Shown: piece by piece, positions 34,619-43,988 of the stretch | Layout: each line of letters opens with the position of its first letter | Position numbering within the stretch: the stretch's first letter is position 1 | Assembly (NCBI RefSeq): GCF_900105965.1 | Contig: NZ_FNTV01000001.1 | Coordinates: forward strand, 2,666,001 to 2,730,000 | DNA length: 64,000 nt | DNA from: Arthrobacter alpinus | Lineage (GTDB): Bacteria > Actinomycetota > Actinomycetes > Actinomycetales > Micrococcaceae | Direction of reading: 5' to 3' | Made by a program: the position numbers and the translations under genes | Notes under the pieces: generated by a model | What the model was told of the DNA's origin: nothing | The model's input: the letters and a program-made list of their open reading frames with translations, nothing else | Databases searched by the model: none

Positions 34619-36175
34619 CTAGGGAAAGAGCGTCCGGGATTCTTGCTGTGAATCGGCCATGTCCCATGCGTCAAAGCGCACCAATTCGGCTGTCCCTTCG
34701 GCGGTGAGGGTGATGGATTCGCCGCCCAAGGTGGGATAGATGCGGCCGGTCAGGGCAACACCGTTGGCGAAAATTTCCACCGCAGACCTGTCCACAATGA
34801 CACGCAAGTGAACTCGTCCCTCCGGCATGGAAACCGGTCCGAACTTGTCCTCTACATCAACCTCGGAATCGAGGCTGCTGCGGGTGCGATCCAGACGCAG
34901 GGTTCCTGCAGCCGATCCGTCCGTGCTGCAACCGAGCTCGATGATGGTTTCTTCTCGAGCGCACCCGGAGTCATTCAGCTCGGCAGAGGCGAGAATTCCG
35001 AGCTTGAACACGGCACCGGTCTGGAGCTGAAGATCCAATTCCAGATCGAGTTGGTTTCCGGAGAACTCCCTGTCCAGGGGAAACGAAGCGTCGGTGAAAA
35101 CCTGAGCGACCACACTGCGGTGAGCCCGGCGCAATTGCTCGATTTCCGGAACCGGAGCGAAGCACAGCGAACCGTCCTTCGCTACAGTCGCGGTCCGGGG
35201 CAAGCTCATCACGCCGGACCAGCCAGCTTCCACCATCGCCTCATCGCTGCGGCCTTCTTGCATCCAGCCAAACATCACCCGGCGCCCGGACTCGTCCTGA
35301 AACGATTGGGGCGCGTAGAAGAAGCGTCCGCCGTAGTCCAAACGGTGCAGCGCTGTTGGCTCAAAACTGTCTCCGGCGTAGCGGCCTGTCCAGTAGAGCG
35401 AGTGGCGGGTGTCGCCGTTGTCCCATGCTGAGAAAACCAACACATCCGGTGAGCCCTCCTCGGCAGCAGTACCCAATGATCCGCCACCTGCGCGAAACAA
35501 GTCCACACACTCCCACATGGTCCCGGTCCAGTCTGTGTCAGCGGGGTCACCTTGTGAGGCATCGCCAATGAACAAGGGTCCAATATAGTCCCAAGAACGC
35601 AAGTCATCAGACTCGTAAAGGAATGCAGTTCCGCCCCGTTCGCGAATACCGGACCCAACCAGCTGGCGCCATTTGGTGCCTTCACGCCACACGCAGTGAT
35701 CCCGGTAGGCGGTGACCTCAACGCCGGCGGGAGGCCCGGCAATAACCGGATTTTCGGAAATTTTGGTCCAGTTCACTAAGTCCGGGCTACCCACAGCGAC
35801 ACAGGGCAGTTCGTGTTCGCCGAGGCGTCCCGAGTACACCAAGGTGGGTGTCCCGCCGTCGTTCACTAGAACACCTGACCAGCAGCCCTCGGCGTCCGGA
35901 CCCGCGGACGGTTCCAAAGCTACCGGGACGTCTTTCCACGTCACCAGGTCCGTGCTGGTGGCGTGTCCCCACTGGATCTGGTGGTGGAAAGCCCCCTCAG
36001 GGTTGTACTGGTAAAAGAGGTGGTAGGTACCATTCCACTGGCTGACGCCGTTGGGATCGTTGAGCCAGCCCGCGGGGGAAACAAAGTGAAAGCGCGGTCG
36101 AAGCGGGTCCGCCTCCGCCCGTGCGATCAGTTCACTCTGCGGAACGGTAGCGAGCGGGTGGGCAATTGCGGTCAT
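34619..36175 (-). CDS. GH32 beta-fructosidase (levanase/inulinase/sucrase type), intracellular
   Basis: The 518-residue enzyme has the GH32 nucleophile motif WLNDPNG with Asp40. The transition-state stabiliser pair is Arg158-Asp159 in YRDH, where the common form is RDP. The acid/base Glu222 lies in WECVD. A C-terminal beta-sandwich with DRSAVEIFANG follows. It lacks a signal peptide and should cut imported fructo-oligosaccharides or sucrose in the cytoplasm. The ATG overlaps the stop of the ABC ATPase gene (ATGA), so it is the last gene of the transporter operon. Confidence 0.92.
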   Translation of the reverse strand: MTAIAHPLATVPQSELIARAEADPLRPRFHFVSPAGWLNDPNGVSQWNGTYHLFYQYNPEGAFHHQIQWGHATSTDLVTWKDVPVALEPSAGPDAEGCWSGVLVNDGGTPTLVYSGRLGEHELPCVAVGSPDLVNWTKISENPVIAGPPAGVEVTAYRDHCVWREGTKWRQLVGSGIRERGGTAFLYESDDLRSWDYIGPLFIGDASQGDPADTDWTGTMWECVDLFRAGGGSLGTAAEEGSPDVLVFSAWDNGDTRHSLYWTGRYAGDSFEPTALHRLDYGGRFFYAPQSFQDESGRRVMFGWMQEGRSDEAMVEAGWSGVMSLPRTATVAKDGSLCFAPVPEIEQLRRAHRSVVAQVFTDASFPLDREFSGNQLDLELDLQLQTGAVFKLGILASAELNDSGCAREETIIELGCSTDGSAAGTLRLDRTRSSLDSEVDVEDKFGPVSMPEGRVHLRVIVDRSAVEIFANGVALTGRIYPTLGGESITLTAEGTAELVRFDAWDMADSQQESRTLFP

Positions 36176-37257
36176 GCGGAAGCCTTCATTTCAGTGTCGT
36201 CGGCGGGCAGTGCAGGTTCGCCTGCCAATGCGTGTCCCCCGGCGCCAGCCCACGGACGGTACAGGTGGCAGCGCACCCAGTGTCGGTTCTCCGGATCACC
36301 CACCTGGTGGCGGACGGACACTTCGGAAGAGCAGGCCTGGTTCGGGTCGCCTTCGAGAGCACACGAGGTCGACGCCATCACGGCTTGGTGCAGTTCTGCA
36401 CGACGCAAAGGATCATAGGAACCGGCACGGGACGGATCCGGAACCGCCGAGACCAAAAGTTGGGTGTACGGGTGGGCCGGGTTGGCCAAAAGGTCCAGCG
36501 ACTCGCCCTGTTCAACAATTTCCCCGGCAAACATCACTGCAATTCGGTCAGCCAAATAACGGGCGGAGGCGAGGTCGTGGGTGATGTATAGCATCGAAAT
36601 GCCCTTGTCATCGCGCAGTTTACGCATCAAGTTCAGCACACCGATCCGCACCGAAACATCCAACATGGAGGTGGGCTCGTCAGCCAGAATAACTTCCGGT
36701 TCCACCGCGAGCGCCCGGGCAATGGCAACGCGTTGACGCTGCCCGCCGGAGAGCTCATGCGGGTAGGAGTTGAGCATGTCCGGCTGCAGTCCAACCGTGG
36801 TGATGAGTTCTTCGAGGCGTCGCTGGGTTTCCTTCTCGGAACCGCCGGTTTTGCCGTGGATCGTCAAGGAGCGGCGCAAGAAGTGCTCAATGCGATGAGC
36901 TGGGTTCAAGGAGCCAAAGGGGTCTTGGAACACCATTTGAACCCGGGCGCGGAATGCCCGGGACGCCTGGAAGCGATCGCGCTTGAGAACGTCAACTCCG
37001 TCCAACAGGATCTCTCCGGTGGTGGGTCGTTCCAAGCGGGCAACACAGCGCGCCAGGGTGCTTTTGCCGGAACCTGACTCGCCTACGAGGGCCACAATCT
37101 CGCCACGGCCCAAGGACAAGTCAACGCCGTGCAGAGCACGGACCGATTCGCGAGAGAACAGTCCACCAAGGGGGAACTGCTTGCCCAAGCCACGGATTTC
37201 AAGTGCCGGGGTCTCATCTGTGGGCCCAGATGAGGTGGGCATTGCTGAGTGGCTCAT
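36172..37257 (-). CDS. ABC transporter ATPase, DppF/OppF type
   Basis: The 361-residue ATPase has Walker A GESGSGKST, signature LSGGQRQR and Walker B VILADEPTSMLD. The C-terminal oligopeptide-transporter domain contains AHPYTQLLVSAVPDP and a cysteine cluster region. It pairs with the DppD-like ATPase upstream and energises the importer encoded by the same operon. Its start overlaps the DppD-like stop by four bases. Although the family usually serves peptides or nickel, the downstream GH32 gene suggests a sugar substrate. Confidence 0.9.
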   Translation of the reverse strand: MSHSAMPTSSGPTDETPALEIRGLGKQFPLGGLFSRESVRALHGVDLSLGRGEIVALVGESGSGKSTLARCVARLERPTTGEILLDGVDVLKRDRFQASRAFRARVQMVFQDPFGSLNPAHRIEHFLRRSLTIHGKTGGSEKETQRRLEELITTVGLQPDMLNSYPHELSGGQRQRVAIARALAVEPEVILADEPTSMLDVSVRIGVLNLMRKLRDDKGISMLYITHDLASARYLADRIAVMFAGEIVEQGESLDLLANPAHPYTQLLVSAVPDPSRAGSYDPLRRAELHQAVMASTSCALEGDPNQACSSEVSVRHQVGDPENRHWVRCHLYRPWAGAGGHALAGEPALPADDTEMKASA

Positions 37258-38213
37258 TGTGCAGCTCCTTCAAGGACGGCTGGGGTGATCGTCGGAGAGT
37301 CGCCGGAGGGGGCCACAAAATGACCGGGGAATACCTCAGCAAGATCTGGGATGTTGCGGAACTTCACGCCCTCGGCCAGGCCGGTCAGCGGAACTCGCGG
37401 ACCGGTCAAGGGAGGGAAAGCGCCCATGAGCGCTTGAGTGTAGGGATGCTGCGGGTTGGTGTGGATTTCAGATGCCTTGGCCGTTTCCACGATCCGGCCC
37501 CCGTACATCACACCCATGCGGTGGGAAAGCTCCACCATCAAGGACATATCGTGTGTGATGAACAGGACCGAGAAACCCAGTTCACGCTGCAGCTCTTTGA
37601 TCTGGGCCATGATTTCCTGCTGCACCACCACGTCAAGTGCCGTGGTGGGTTCATCCAAAATAAGCAGCGACGGCTTGAGCGCAACGGCCATGGCGATAAC
37701 TGCACGCTGGCGCATGCCGCCTGAAAGTTGGTGCGGATAGGATTTCAGACGCGAGGGGTTGATCCTCACGAGTTCGAGCAGCTGGCCCGCACGGTGCAGG
37801 GATTCTTTGCGGGAGTAGCCGGCGTGGGTGGAGTAGATGTCTGTGATCTGCTCACCAATGGTCAGTACCGGGTTGAGCGAGTTCATGGCGGACTGGAAAA
37901 CCATGGCCACGTCTTGCCACCGGAACCGCCGGAGCTCTTCGGTGTTCATGGCCAGGACGTCCTTGCCGCCGAAGCGGATGCTGCCGCCGGCAATCTTCGC
38001 CGGGTCCTTGAGTAGCCGCATGATCGAGTTGGCAATGGTCGACTTACCGCAACCGGATTCGCCGGCCAGGCCAAAGACTTCGCCGGTGCCGATGCTGAAG
38101 GAGACGCGGTCCACGGCGGTGGTGGAGCGGGTGTCGCCGATGTACTTCACGGTGAGATCTTTGACTTCAAGAACTGGCTCATGCGAGCCGAAGGATGTCT
38201 GGGAGACGGTCAT
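37254..38213 (-). CDS. ABC transporter ATPase, DppD/OppD type
   Basis: The 319-residue ATPase carries Walker A GESGCGKST, the Q-loop MVFQSAMNSLNP, signature LSGGMRQR, Walker B LLILDEPTTALD and H-loop FITHDMSLM, followed by the NPQHPYTQALMGAFP extension. The ATG at 38213 overlaps the permease stop (ATGA). A longer frame to 38390 exists but lies inside the permease gene and is rejected. It forms a heterodimer with the DppF-like ATPase in this family. Confidence 0.9.
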   Translation of the reverse strand: MTVSQTSFGSHEPVLEVKDLTVKYIGDTRSTTAVDRVSFSIGTGEVFGLAGESGCGKSTIANSIMRLLKDPAKIAGGSIRFGGKDVLAMNTEELRRFRWQDVAMVFQSAMNSLNPVLTIGEQITDIYSTHAGYSRKESLHRAGQLLELVRINPSRLKSYPHQLSGGMRQRAVIAMAVALKPSLLILDEPTTALDVVVQQEIMAQIKELQRELGFSVLFITHDMSLMVELSHRMGVMYGGRIVETAKASEIHTNPQHPYTQALMGAFPPLTGPRVPLTGLAEGVKFRNIPDLAEVFPGHFVAPSGDSPTITPAVLEGAAQ

Positions 38214-39166
38214 TTCGTGACGCTCCTTTCGGGGGTGGTTGCCGCGGTTTCGGGTACGACGTCGGCAGCGGGCTTGGGTGCCTTGATCTTGCGAAGGCGC
38301 GGGTTGGTGACCTCGTCGACCGCGTAGTTGATCAGGGACAAGGCGAAGGCCACAAGCGCGATGCACAAACCTGAGGGAACAAATACCCACCAGCTGCCGG
38401 TCAAGAGTGCGCCTTCATTGCCGGCCCAGAAGAGGTTGTTTCCCCACGAGACGGTGCTGGTGTCGCCCAGGCCCAGGAACTCCAGGCCAGCTTGTGCGCC
38501 GATACCGTAGATGACACAGCCCAGCAGGGTGCCCATGACAATCGAGGCCATGTTGGGCAATATTTCGCGGAACATAATCCGCCCGGCGCGTTCACCGGAG
38601 ACCACTGCTGCTGCAACGAAATCCTTGGAACGGATGGAAAGTGCTTGGGAGCGGAGCACACGTGCAGATCCAGCCCAACCTGTAATGATCAGGACAACAA
38701 TGACTGTGCCCAGTCCCGGCGGCAAGAATGCTGCGAGGATCACCAACAGGGGCAGTCCGGGCAGGAGCAGGAATACGTTGGTGATCAGCGAGAGGGACTC
38801 GTCAATGAACTTGCCGAAGTATGCCGATGCCAGTCCCACGAGGATGCCCACGAAGGTTGAGGCGAAGCCTACAGTCAGACCCACCAGCAGCGAGCTGCGG
38901 GAGCCGTGGACGGTCAGGGCCAAAACGTCCTGGCCTTTGGCAGTGGTGCCAAGCCAGTGTGCGGGCGAGGGTTCAAGACTTGCCATGTCCGTGATCCGGG
39001 AAGGGTCACCTGGAAACAGGAACGGTGCCAACAATGCCAGAGCAATGAAGATCAGCAGGATGGTGGCGCCGACCATGGCTTTGGTGTTGGTAAACAAGCC
39101 GTGAACCAGGCCCTGTTTTGGTTTTGTTTTGCGGAGCTCCACGGTGGGCTCAATAGGTGTGGTCAT
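38210..39166 (-). CDS. ABC transporter permease, DppC type
   Basis: The 318-residue permease begins with a short cytoplasmic tail and the hydrophobic segment MVGATILLIFIALALLAPFLFPGDP typical of DppC/OppC. The HWLGTTAKGQDVLALTVHGSR-like family block and an EAA loop near FREILPNMAS follow. The ATG at 39166 was chosen; the frame is open far upstream but overlaps the DppB-type gene. It lies eight bases after that gene. Confidence 0.9.
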   Translation of the reverse strand: MTTPIEPTVELRKTKPKQGLVHGLFTNTKAMVGATILLIFIALALLAPFLFPGDPSRITDMASLEPSPAHWLGTTAKGQDVLALTVHGSRSSLLVGLTVGFASTFVGILVGLASAYFGKFIDESLSLITNVFLLLPGLPLLVILAAFLPPGLGTVIVVLIITGWAGSARVLRSQALSIRSKDFVAAAVVSGERAGRIMFREILPNMASIVMGTLLGCVIYGIGAQAGLEFLGLGDTSTVSWGNNLFWAGNEGALLTGSWWVFVPSGLCIALVAFALSLINYAVDEVTNPRLRKIKAPKPAADVVPETAATTPERSVTK

Positions 39167-39174
39167 GATGATCC

Positions 39175-40152
39175 CTAGCTGCTGCGTACGCGCGGGTCGA
39201 GTCGGACATAGAGGATGTCCACCAGGAAGTTGGCTATCAGTACAGCGGCGGTGATGGTCAGGAAGAGTCCTTGCATCAGCGGGTAGTCCAGGCCTTGTAC
39301 TGCGGTGAGGAGTTGGTAGCCAACACCGGGGTAAGCGAAGACCACCTCGGTGAGCATGGCGCCGCCGACTACGAAGCCAAGGCTCATGCCAAAGCTCGTG
39401 ACGGACGGGAGCATGGCGTTGCGAGCTGCGTAACGGAACATGATGCGTCCCGGGCGAAGGCCCTTGGCCTCGGCCATGGTGATGTAGTCCTCGGAGTTGG
39501 TGGCAATCATGGTGTTGCGCATACCGAGCATCCACCCACCGACGGAGACCAAAACTATCGTCAATGCTGGGAGCACAAGGTGGGCTCCAACGTCGGAAAT
39601 GAATTCCCACGAGAAGCCAGGTTCCAGGCCATCGCTGAATGCGTGCCGCAGCGGGGCCCATCCCAGAATCACACCGAAAAGGTACAGGGCGCCCATGGCG
39701 AGCCAGAAGTAGGGGAAGGATCCGATGAAGATCAAGATGGGAGGCAATGCGGAGTCAACAGTCCCGCCACGTCGCCATGCGGCCAAGATACCGAGAAGGT
39801 TACCGAGAACGGCGGCAATCACCAGTGAGGTTCCACCCAGGAGGAGCGTCCAGCCAATCTGTCCGGCGATGACTTCTGTAACCGGTGTGGGAAAGCGGGA
39901 AATGGAAATGCCCATGTTGCCGGTGACGATGTTGTGCAGGTAGTCGATGTATTGTTCCCAAATGGGGCGGTCGTCCACACCGAGCAACTTGCGGAGTGCG
40001 TCGAGCTGTTCTGGCTGCATCTTGCCCTGCGTGCGGGCGAACATGCGTGAGACGGGGTCGCCCGGCATAAAGCGGGGAAGTAAAAAGTTTAGGGTGATTG
40101 AGGCCCAGAAGGCGATCAGGTAGAAACCCAGACGGCGCAGGATAAAGCGCAC
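39175..40152 (-). CDS. ABC transporter permease, DppB type
   Basis: The 325-residue permease starts with MRFILRRLGFYLIAFWASITLNF-like N-terminal helix 1 and the PRFMPGDPVSRMF block of DppB/OppB. It has six predicted helices and an EAA-type loop at AEAKGLRPGRIMFRYAARNAMLP. The start is GTG at 40152, supported by GGAGGGAATCC. It follows the binding-protein gene after 178 bases that hold a stable hairpin. Confidence 0.9.
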   Translation of the reverse strand: MRFILRRLGFYLIAFWASITLNFLLPRFMPGDPVSRMFARTQGKMQPEQLDALRKLLGVDDRPIWEQYIDYLHNIVTGNMGISISRFPTPVTEVIAGQIGWTLLLGGTSLVIAAVLGNLLGILAAWRRGGTVDSALPPILIFIGSFPYFWLAMGALYLFGVILGWAPLRHAFSDGLEPGFSWEFISDVGAHLVLPALTIVLVSVGGWMLGMRNTMIATNSEDYITMAEAKGLRPGRIMFRYAARNAMLPSVTSFGMSLGFVVGGAMLTEVVFAYPGVGYQLLTAVQGLDYPLMQGLFLTITAAVLIANFLVDILYVRLDPRVRSS

Positions 40153-40276
40153 GGATTCCCTCCGTTCGGTAAGTGCGGGTGGCCGGAACCGCGGGAGTTC
40201 ACGGCCGGAAAAGATGGCAGACCATTACGCTGTGGCTCAAGAAGTTATGTGTTTGAGACGGTAATGGTGCGCGCCC

Positions 40277-40316
40277 GGTGGCGGCACTGCTCACGTTCAG
40301 TGAGTGGCGCGCCACC
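40277..40316. other. Nested intercistronic hairpin between binding-protein and permease genes
   Basis: Outer arms GGTGGCG (40277-40283) and CGCCACC (40310-40316) enclose inner arms CACTG and CAGTG. Such hairpins after a binding-protein gene commonly raise its expression relative to the permeases by protecting mRNA or ending part of transcription. That role is inferred here. Confidence 0.5.
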
Positions 40317-40330
40317 GTGCGGCTGTAGTG

Positions 40331-42007
40331 CTACTTGCTGGGTTCCAAGGTGGTGAGAACCAGCACCGTGGTGGGAGAACGGTCGCTTAGAGTCGCGTAA
40401 GGGTTCTCTTCTGTGGGCCATCCGCTGAAGTGGATGTCCGTGTAGTTGCCCCATTCAGGACCGGAGAACAATGGCACCAGAGGGGCGGTGGCGTTGAATT
40501 CTTCCTGGAGCTTGTTGGCAATGTCCTTTTGCTTGGCTTCGTCACCGGCGGCAACGAATTCGTTCAAGAGCACATCTGCCTGCTTGTCGCCGAAACGGTG
40601 GTAGTTGTCAAAGGTTTTGGTGCCAACAGCCTTGACGGTGGCGCTGCCCATGGCGTTGTTGAAGTACTTGAACGGACTGGGATCGTTGGCACTCCAGACA
40701 ATGCCGGTGTCAAAGGTGCCCTGTTCGTAGCTGGCAACAACCGAGGCCCAGTCAGGGGAGTCAACCTTGGCTGTGACGCCAACGGTCTGGAGGTTCTGGG
40801 CGATCACGTTGGCTACTGAGAGCCAGTCCGAGGAGGAAGAACCAACGGAGATCTTGAACTCGAACGGTTTTCCGTCCTTCAAGGTGCGCTTGCCGTCAGA
40901 CCCTTTGGGGTAGCCGGCGGCGTCGAGGGCCTTGTTGGCCTCGTCTACGTTCAGCTTGGTCCACGTGCAGTTGTCCTTAACTGCCGGGTTCTTCCACTTG
41001 TCATAGTTGCCGGAAAGGCCGGTGCAGTCAGCCGGCTGGGCGTAACCGCTCATACCAATCTTGGTCACCTGGTCGCGGTCAACGGCCATGCTCAAGGCCT
41101 TGCGAACCTCGGGGTCGTTGAACGGAGCCTTGGTGGTGTTCAACTGCCAGTTGATCATGGAACCTGTGGGAGGGAACCAGTAGTGGCGGTGATCCTTGTC
41201 CTTGGAGATAAAGGTCTTTTCGATGTTCGGGATGTACTGGTTGGACCAGTCCACGTCTCCGCTTACGCTTGCCAAGTTGGCTGCATCGTTGCCTGACATG
41301 GCGAGCATCTTGATGCCTGCAATCTTCTGCTTCTCCGGCTGCCAGTAATTGGGATTCTTCTTCAGCACGTATGACTGAGCCTGGAAAGAGTCAACCTCGG
41401 TGTACGGGCCGGTGCCAACGGGCTTGGCGTTGGGGTCCTTGCCTGGGTCGGCGATTGCAGACCAAATATGCTTGGGCAGGATGGGCAACTGGCCTACTTC
41501 GTAGAGAGCGGGAGACCATGCCTTGTTGAAGGTGAACACAACCTTGTTGGTGCCTTCTGCCTTGGCGCCGACGAGGTATTCGAAGCCACCCTTGAGCTTC
41601 TTCTGAAGCTCGAAGGTGTAGGCAACGTCGTCAGCAACGAGCGGCTTGCCGTCGGACCACTTCACGCCGTCACGCAGGGTGAAGGTAATGGATTTGCCAT
41701 CGGCGGCGGGCTTCCATTCAGTGGCGAGCCACGGAGTGGTGTCTCCCTTGGCCGGGTTGAATACCATCATGGGTTCATAGATTGCCTGGTTGACCATGGG
41801 GTTAACGGCCGGGGCAAAGGGGTTGAAGTTCTTGTCAAAGGTGCTCATGTCTTCGCGAGGAATAGTGAGGAATGCACTCGCGTTCGCTGCGGCGTCCGCA
41901 CCGGCGGGTTTGTCGACGTTGGCCACGCAGCCTGTCAGCAACATTGCGCCGACTGCCAGTCCGGCCGCGGCGATGCGGGTAGACGTCAAAAATCTGAGTT
42001 GTGCCAT
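40331..42007 (-). CDS. ABC substrate-binding lipoprotein, family 5 (peptide/oligosaccharide type)
   Basis: The 558-residue protein has a lipoprotein signal ending in the lipobox LLTGC (Cys27), followed by a low-complexity spacer. The mature domain shows family 5 features: LRDGVKWSDGKPLVADDVAYTFE, VGTGPYTEVDSF and VRKALSMAVDRDQV. Family 5 proteins bind peptides but also oligosaccharides. The GH32 gene in the same operon points to fructo-oligosaccharides, which is an inference. A perfect CGAAAT/ATTTCG inverted repeat lies just upstream. Confidence 0.9.
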   Translation of the reverse strand: MAQLRFLTSTRIAAAGLAVGAMLLTGCVANVDKPAGADAAANASAFLTIPREDMSTFDKNFNPFAPAVNPMVNQAIYEPMMVFNPAKGDTTPWLATEWKPAADGKSITFTLRDGVKWSDGKPLVADDVAYTFELQKKLKGGFEYLVGAKAEGTNKVVFTFNKAWSPALYEVGQLPILPKHIWSAIADPGKDPNAKPVGTGPYTEVDSFQAQSYVLKKNPNYWQPEKQKIAGIKMLAMSGNDAANLASVSGDVDWSNQYIPNIEKTFISKDKDHRHYWFPPTGSMINWQLNTTKAPFNDPEVRKALSMAVDRDQVTKIGMSGYAQPADCTGLSGNYDKWKNPAVKDNCTWTKLNVDEANKALDAAGYPKGSDGKRTLKDGKPFEFKISVGSSSSDWLSVANVIAQNLQTVGVTAKVDSPDWASVVASYEQGTFDTGIVWSANDPSPFKYFNNAMGSATVKAVGTKTFDNYHRFGDKQADVLLNEFVAAGDEAKQKDIANKLQEEFNATAPLVPLFSGPEWGNYTDIHFSGWPTEENPYATLSDRSPTTVLVLTTLEPSK

Positions 42008-42071
42008 GATGGAGTTATCTCTTTCCTATTCTTCATCAGCAAGGTGAAGGGGTGGGTGGGGTATTGCTCTT

Positions 42072-42085
42072 CGAAATTGATTTCG
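42072..42085. promoter_or_regulatory. Palindromic operator candidate CGAAATTGATTTCG
   Basis: The 14-mer has perfect 6-base arms with a 2-base centre and lies in the 81-base gap between the LacI stop and the binding-protein start. Its size and CG-ended arms fit LacI-family operators, so it may give the transporter-GH32 genes their own regulated promoter. Confidence 0.5.
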
Positions 42086-42088
42086 CGG

Positions 42089-43159
42089 TCAGACCGAAGA
42101 GCGTTCTAGCAGCGGGCAGTCGACTAATTGCTGGTTGGCAACAATCGGCTGTCCTGCTGTAAGGATGGCGAGCGTTTGGACGCCGAGGGCGCCCATTTTT
42201 TGGAAGGGCAACGCAACCGTTGTGAGCTTGGGCCTGAGATAGGCCGCAATGAGCTCTTGGTTGTCGAAACCGATCACGGCAATGTCCTCAGGGATTCGCA
42301 GTCCCCTTTCCTTGATCGCGTCGTATGCGCCCATGGCCATACGGTCATTGAGGCAGAACAGCGCTGTTGGGCGGCCTTCTTCCGGGTAGCGATCAAGAAT
42401 CTGGCACGCAGCGTCATAGCCGCCATCGGCAGTGGCATGTCCGGTCACTACAAGTTCCGGGTCCAGTTCCAGGCCGGCTTCGGCAAGGGCTTCACGGGCA
42501 CCTGCCAAGCGGCCAACGGAGGCGGGAATGGTGGGATCCAAGTTGATTGCACCAATGCGCCGGTGACCGGCTTTGAGCAAGCGTTCAATAGCCACTCGGC
42601 CGCCTCCGTGTTCGTCCGGGACGATCGAGGGGAGTTTGCCGTCAATATCAAAGCAGTTGATCAGCACCGTGGGAACTTCATGTGCGCTTTGGGGAACATG
42701 GACACCACGGTGGAACGTTGCAGCGTAGAGCAGACCTTCGACGCGCTGTTCCAGCAGCTTTTCGATTGCCGCATCCTCCATGCCCTTGTTTGGACCTACG
42801 GCATCGGCTTGGTCAGAAGGTGCAATCAGGAGGAAGCGGCGGTCCAACCAGGCTTGGTCTTGGGCGCCTTTGATGGTGTCAACGGCGAAGGGGGCAGTCA
42901 CAATCTCGGTGACAATTCCGTACCAGTCGCTGCGTTGGGAGGCAAGGGCACGGGCGCCGGCGTTGGGTCGGTACCCCAAAGCCTGCACGGCATCTTTGAT
43001 CCGGGCCCGGGTATCTTCGGAGATGCTGGCGTCTTGACGATTATTCAGAACGAAGGAGACGGCCGTCCTAGAGACGCCAGCACGCTTGGCGACATCCTTC
43101 ATGGTGACCGCCCGCTGACGCACGGCCGCGGCCTTGCTCAGGTTGGTGGTATTCGCCAT
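42089..43159 (-). CDS. LacI-family regulator of the fructan operon
   Basis: The 356-residue protein has a 17-residue lead, then the LacI helix-turn-helix (TMKDVAKRAGVSRTAVSFVLN). The effector domain includes GIVTEIVTAPF, LKAGHRRIGAINLD, FCLNDRMAMGAYDA and DIAVIGFDNQE. The ATG at 43159 follows GGAGC. It is first in the operon and probably represses the ABC importer and GH32 until a fructose-containing inducer binds. Operator-like repeats lie on both sides of the gene. Confidence 0.9.
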   Translation of the reverse strand: MANTTNLSKAAAVRQRAVTMKDVAKRAGVSRTAVSFVLNNRQDASISEDTRARIKDAVQALGYRPNAGARALASQRSDWYGIVTEIVTAPFAVDTIKGAQDQAWLDRRFLLIAPSDQADAVGPNKGMEDAAIEKLLEQRVEGLLYAATFHRGVHVPQSAHEVPTVLINCFDIDGKLPSIVPDEHGGGRVAIERLLKAGHRRIGAINLDPTIPASVGRLAGAREALAEAGLELDPELVVTGHATADGGYDAACQILDRYPEEGRPTALFCLNDRMAMGAYDAIKERGLRIPEDIAVIGFDNQELIAAYLRPKLTTVALPFQKMGALGVQTLAILTAGQPIVANQQLVDCPLLERSSV

Positions 43160-43239
43160 TGAAAGCTCCGTTTATCTTCGTTGATGCTGGACGTTGTGCC
43201 AGCTTCCAGCAATAGGTATGTTCCAGTAATGCTCGTGTA

Positions 43240-43284
43240 GTAACGCGCGCAACTAGAGGGTGTGATTTAGATTACGCGCGTTAC
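43240..43284. promoter_or_regulatory. Paired ACGCGCG operator candidates before the LacI gene
   Basis: GTAACGCGCG (43240-43249) is inverted as CGCGCGTTAC (43275-43284). Each box is close to the palindrome TAACGCGCGTTA, and they lie 35 bases apart. The position upstream of the LacI start suits autoregulation or control of the whole operon. Confidence 0.55.
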
Positions 43285-43412
43285 TTCCGTGCTGTCAAGA
43301 GGGCAACGAGACTCATCCAAAGTGCTCCCGAAATGGGGTGCGTACCTCATTCGAGTAATGCTCGCGAAATCTCTCGTGCATGGCTGGGGGCTTTGTTGTG
43401 TTGGAGGGATGT

Positions 43413-43988
43413 ATGGGAAGACGAAAGTCTGCGCGTAGGGAAATCTCGAAGAAGGAAGCCGGCGCGAATTGGGCGGCGTCGAAGAAGGCCAAGGGCGAGA
43501 TCCTGGACCGGTTAGCGGCCGAGGTGGGCTGGTCCGGGGCGAATGCCCTCCGCCAACTCGGCAGGGCATTCAAGCGGCGTGGGTCGGCCCGTGTGGCGGG
43601 GCGCAGGCCACGGCCGCCAACGTTTGACCATGACACGGCGAAGGTGCTCCAGCAGGTGTGGGTTGTGGCGGGGCAGCCGTGCGGGAAGTACCTGGCCGCG
43701 GTCATGGAATCCACGTTGGCCAACATGAAAGCACATGCACGTGCCGGTTCTTTCGGCAGGGCGTGGGTCCGTTATGGCCCGGAGGTGCATACCCAATTGC
43801 TGGCGATGAGTGCGGCGGCGATCGACCGGCTGCTGGTGCCGTTCAAACTCTCGATGCACCCCGAGGGGAAGTCAATGACCCGGTCGCGGCGGAACCAGTC
43901 CATGGAGGCGGTACCGATCACGTCCCGGATCATTCAGTCCTTCCTATCCCGCGCGCATTTGCGGAATTCAGCACCTCTCGGTGAATAG
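43413..43988 (+). pseudogene. Truncated integrase-type transposase, N-terminal part
   Basis: The 191-codon frame begins MGRRKSARREISKKEAGANW and continues with LAAEVGWSGANALRQLGRAFKRRG. I associate this N-terminus with long IS transposases that carry an integrase-core DDE domain. The catalytic domain is absent: similarity fades after about residue 150 and the frame ends in an unrelated tail (LRNSAPLGE). TTGGAGGG precedes the ATG. I could not name the IS family with certainty. It marks the border of the accessory region. Confidence 0.65.

Noticed and set aside
38210..39661. Longer version of the DppC permease starting at 39661
   Set aside because: The extra N-terminal part overlaps the DppB gene and is Pro/Arg/His-rich; ATG 39166 matches the family N-terminus.
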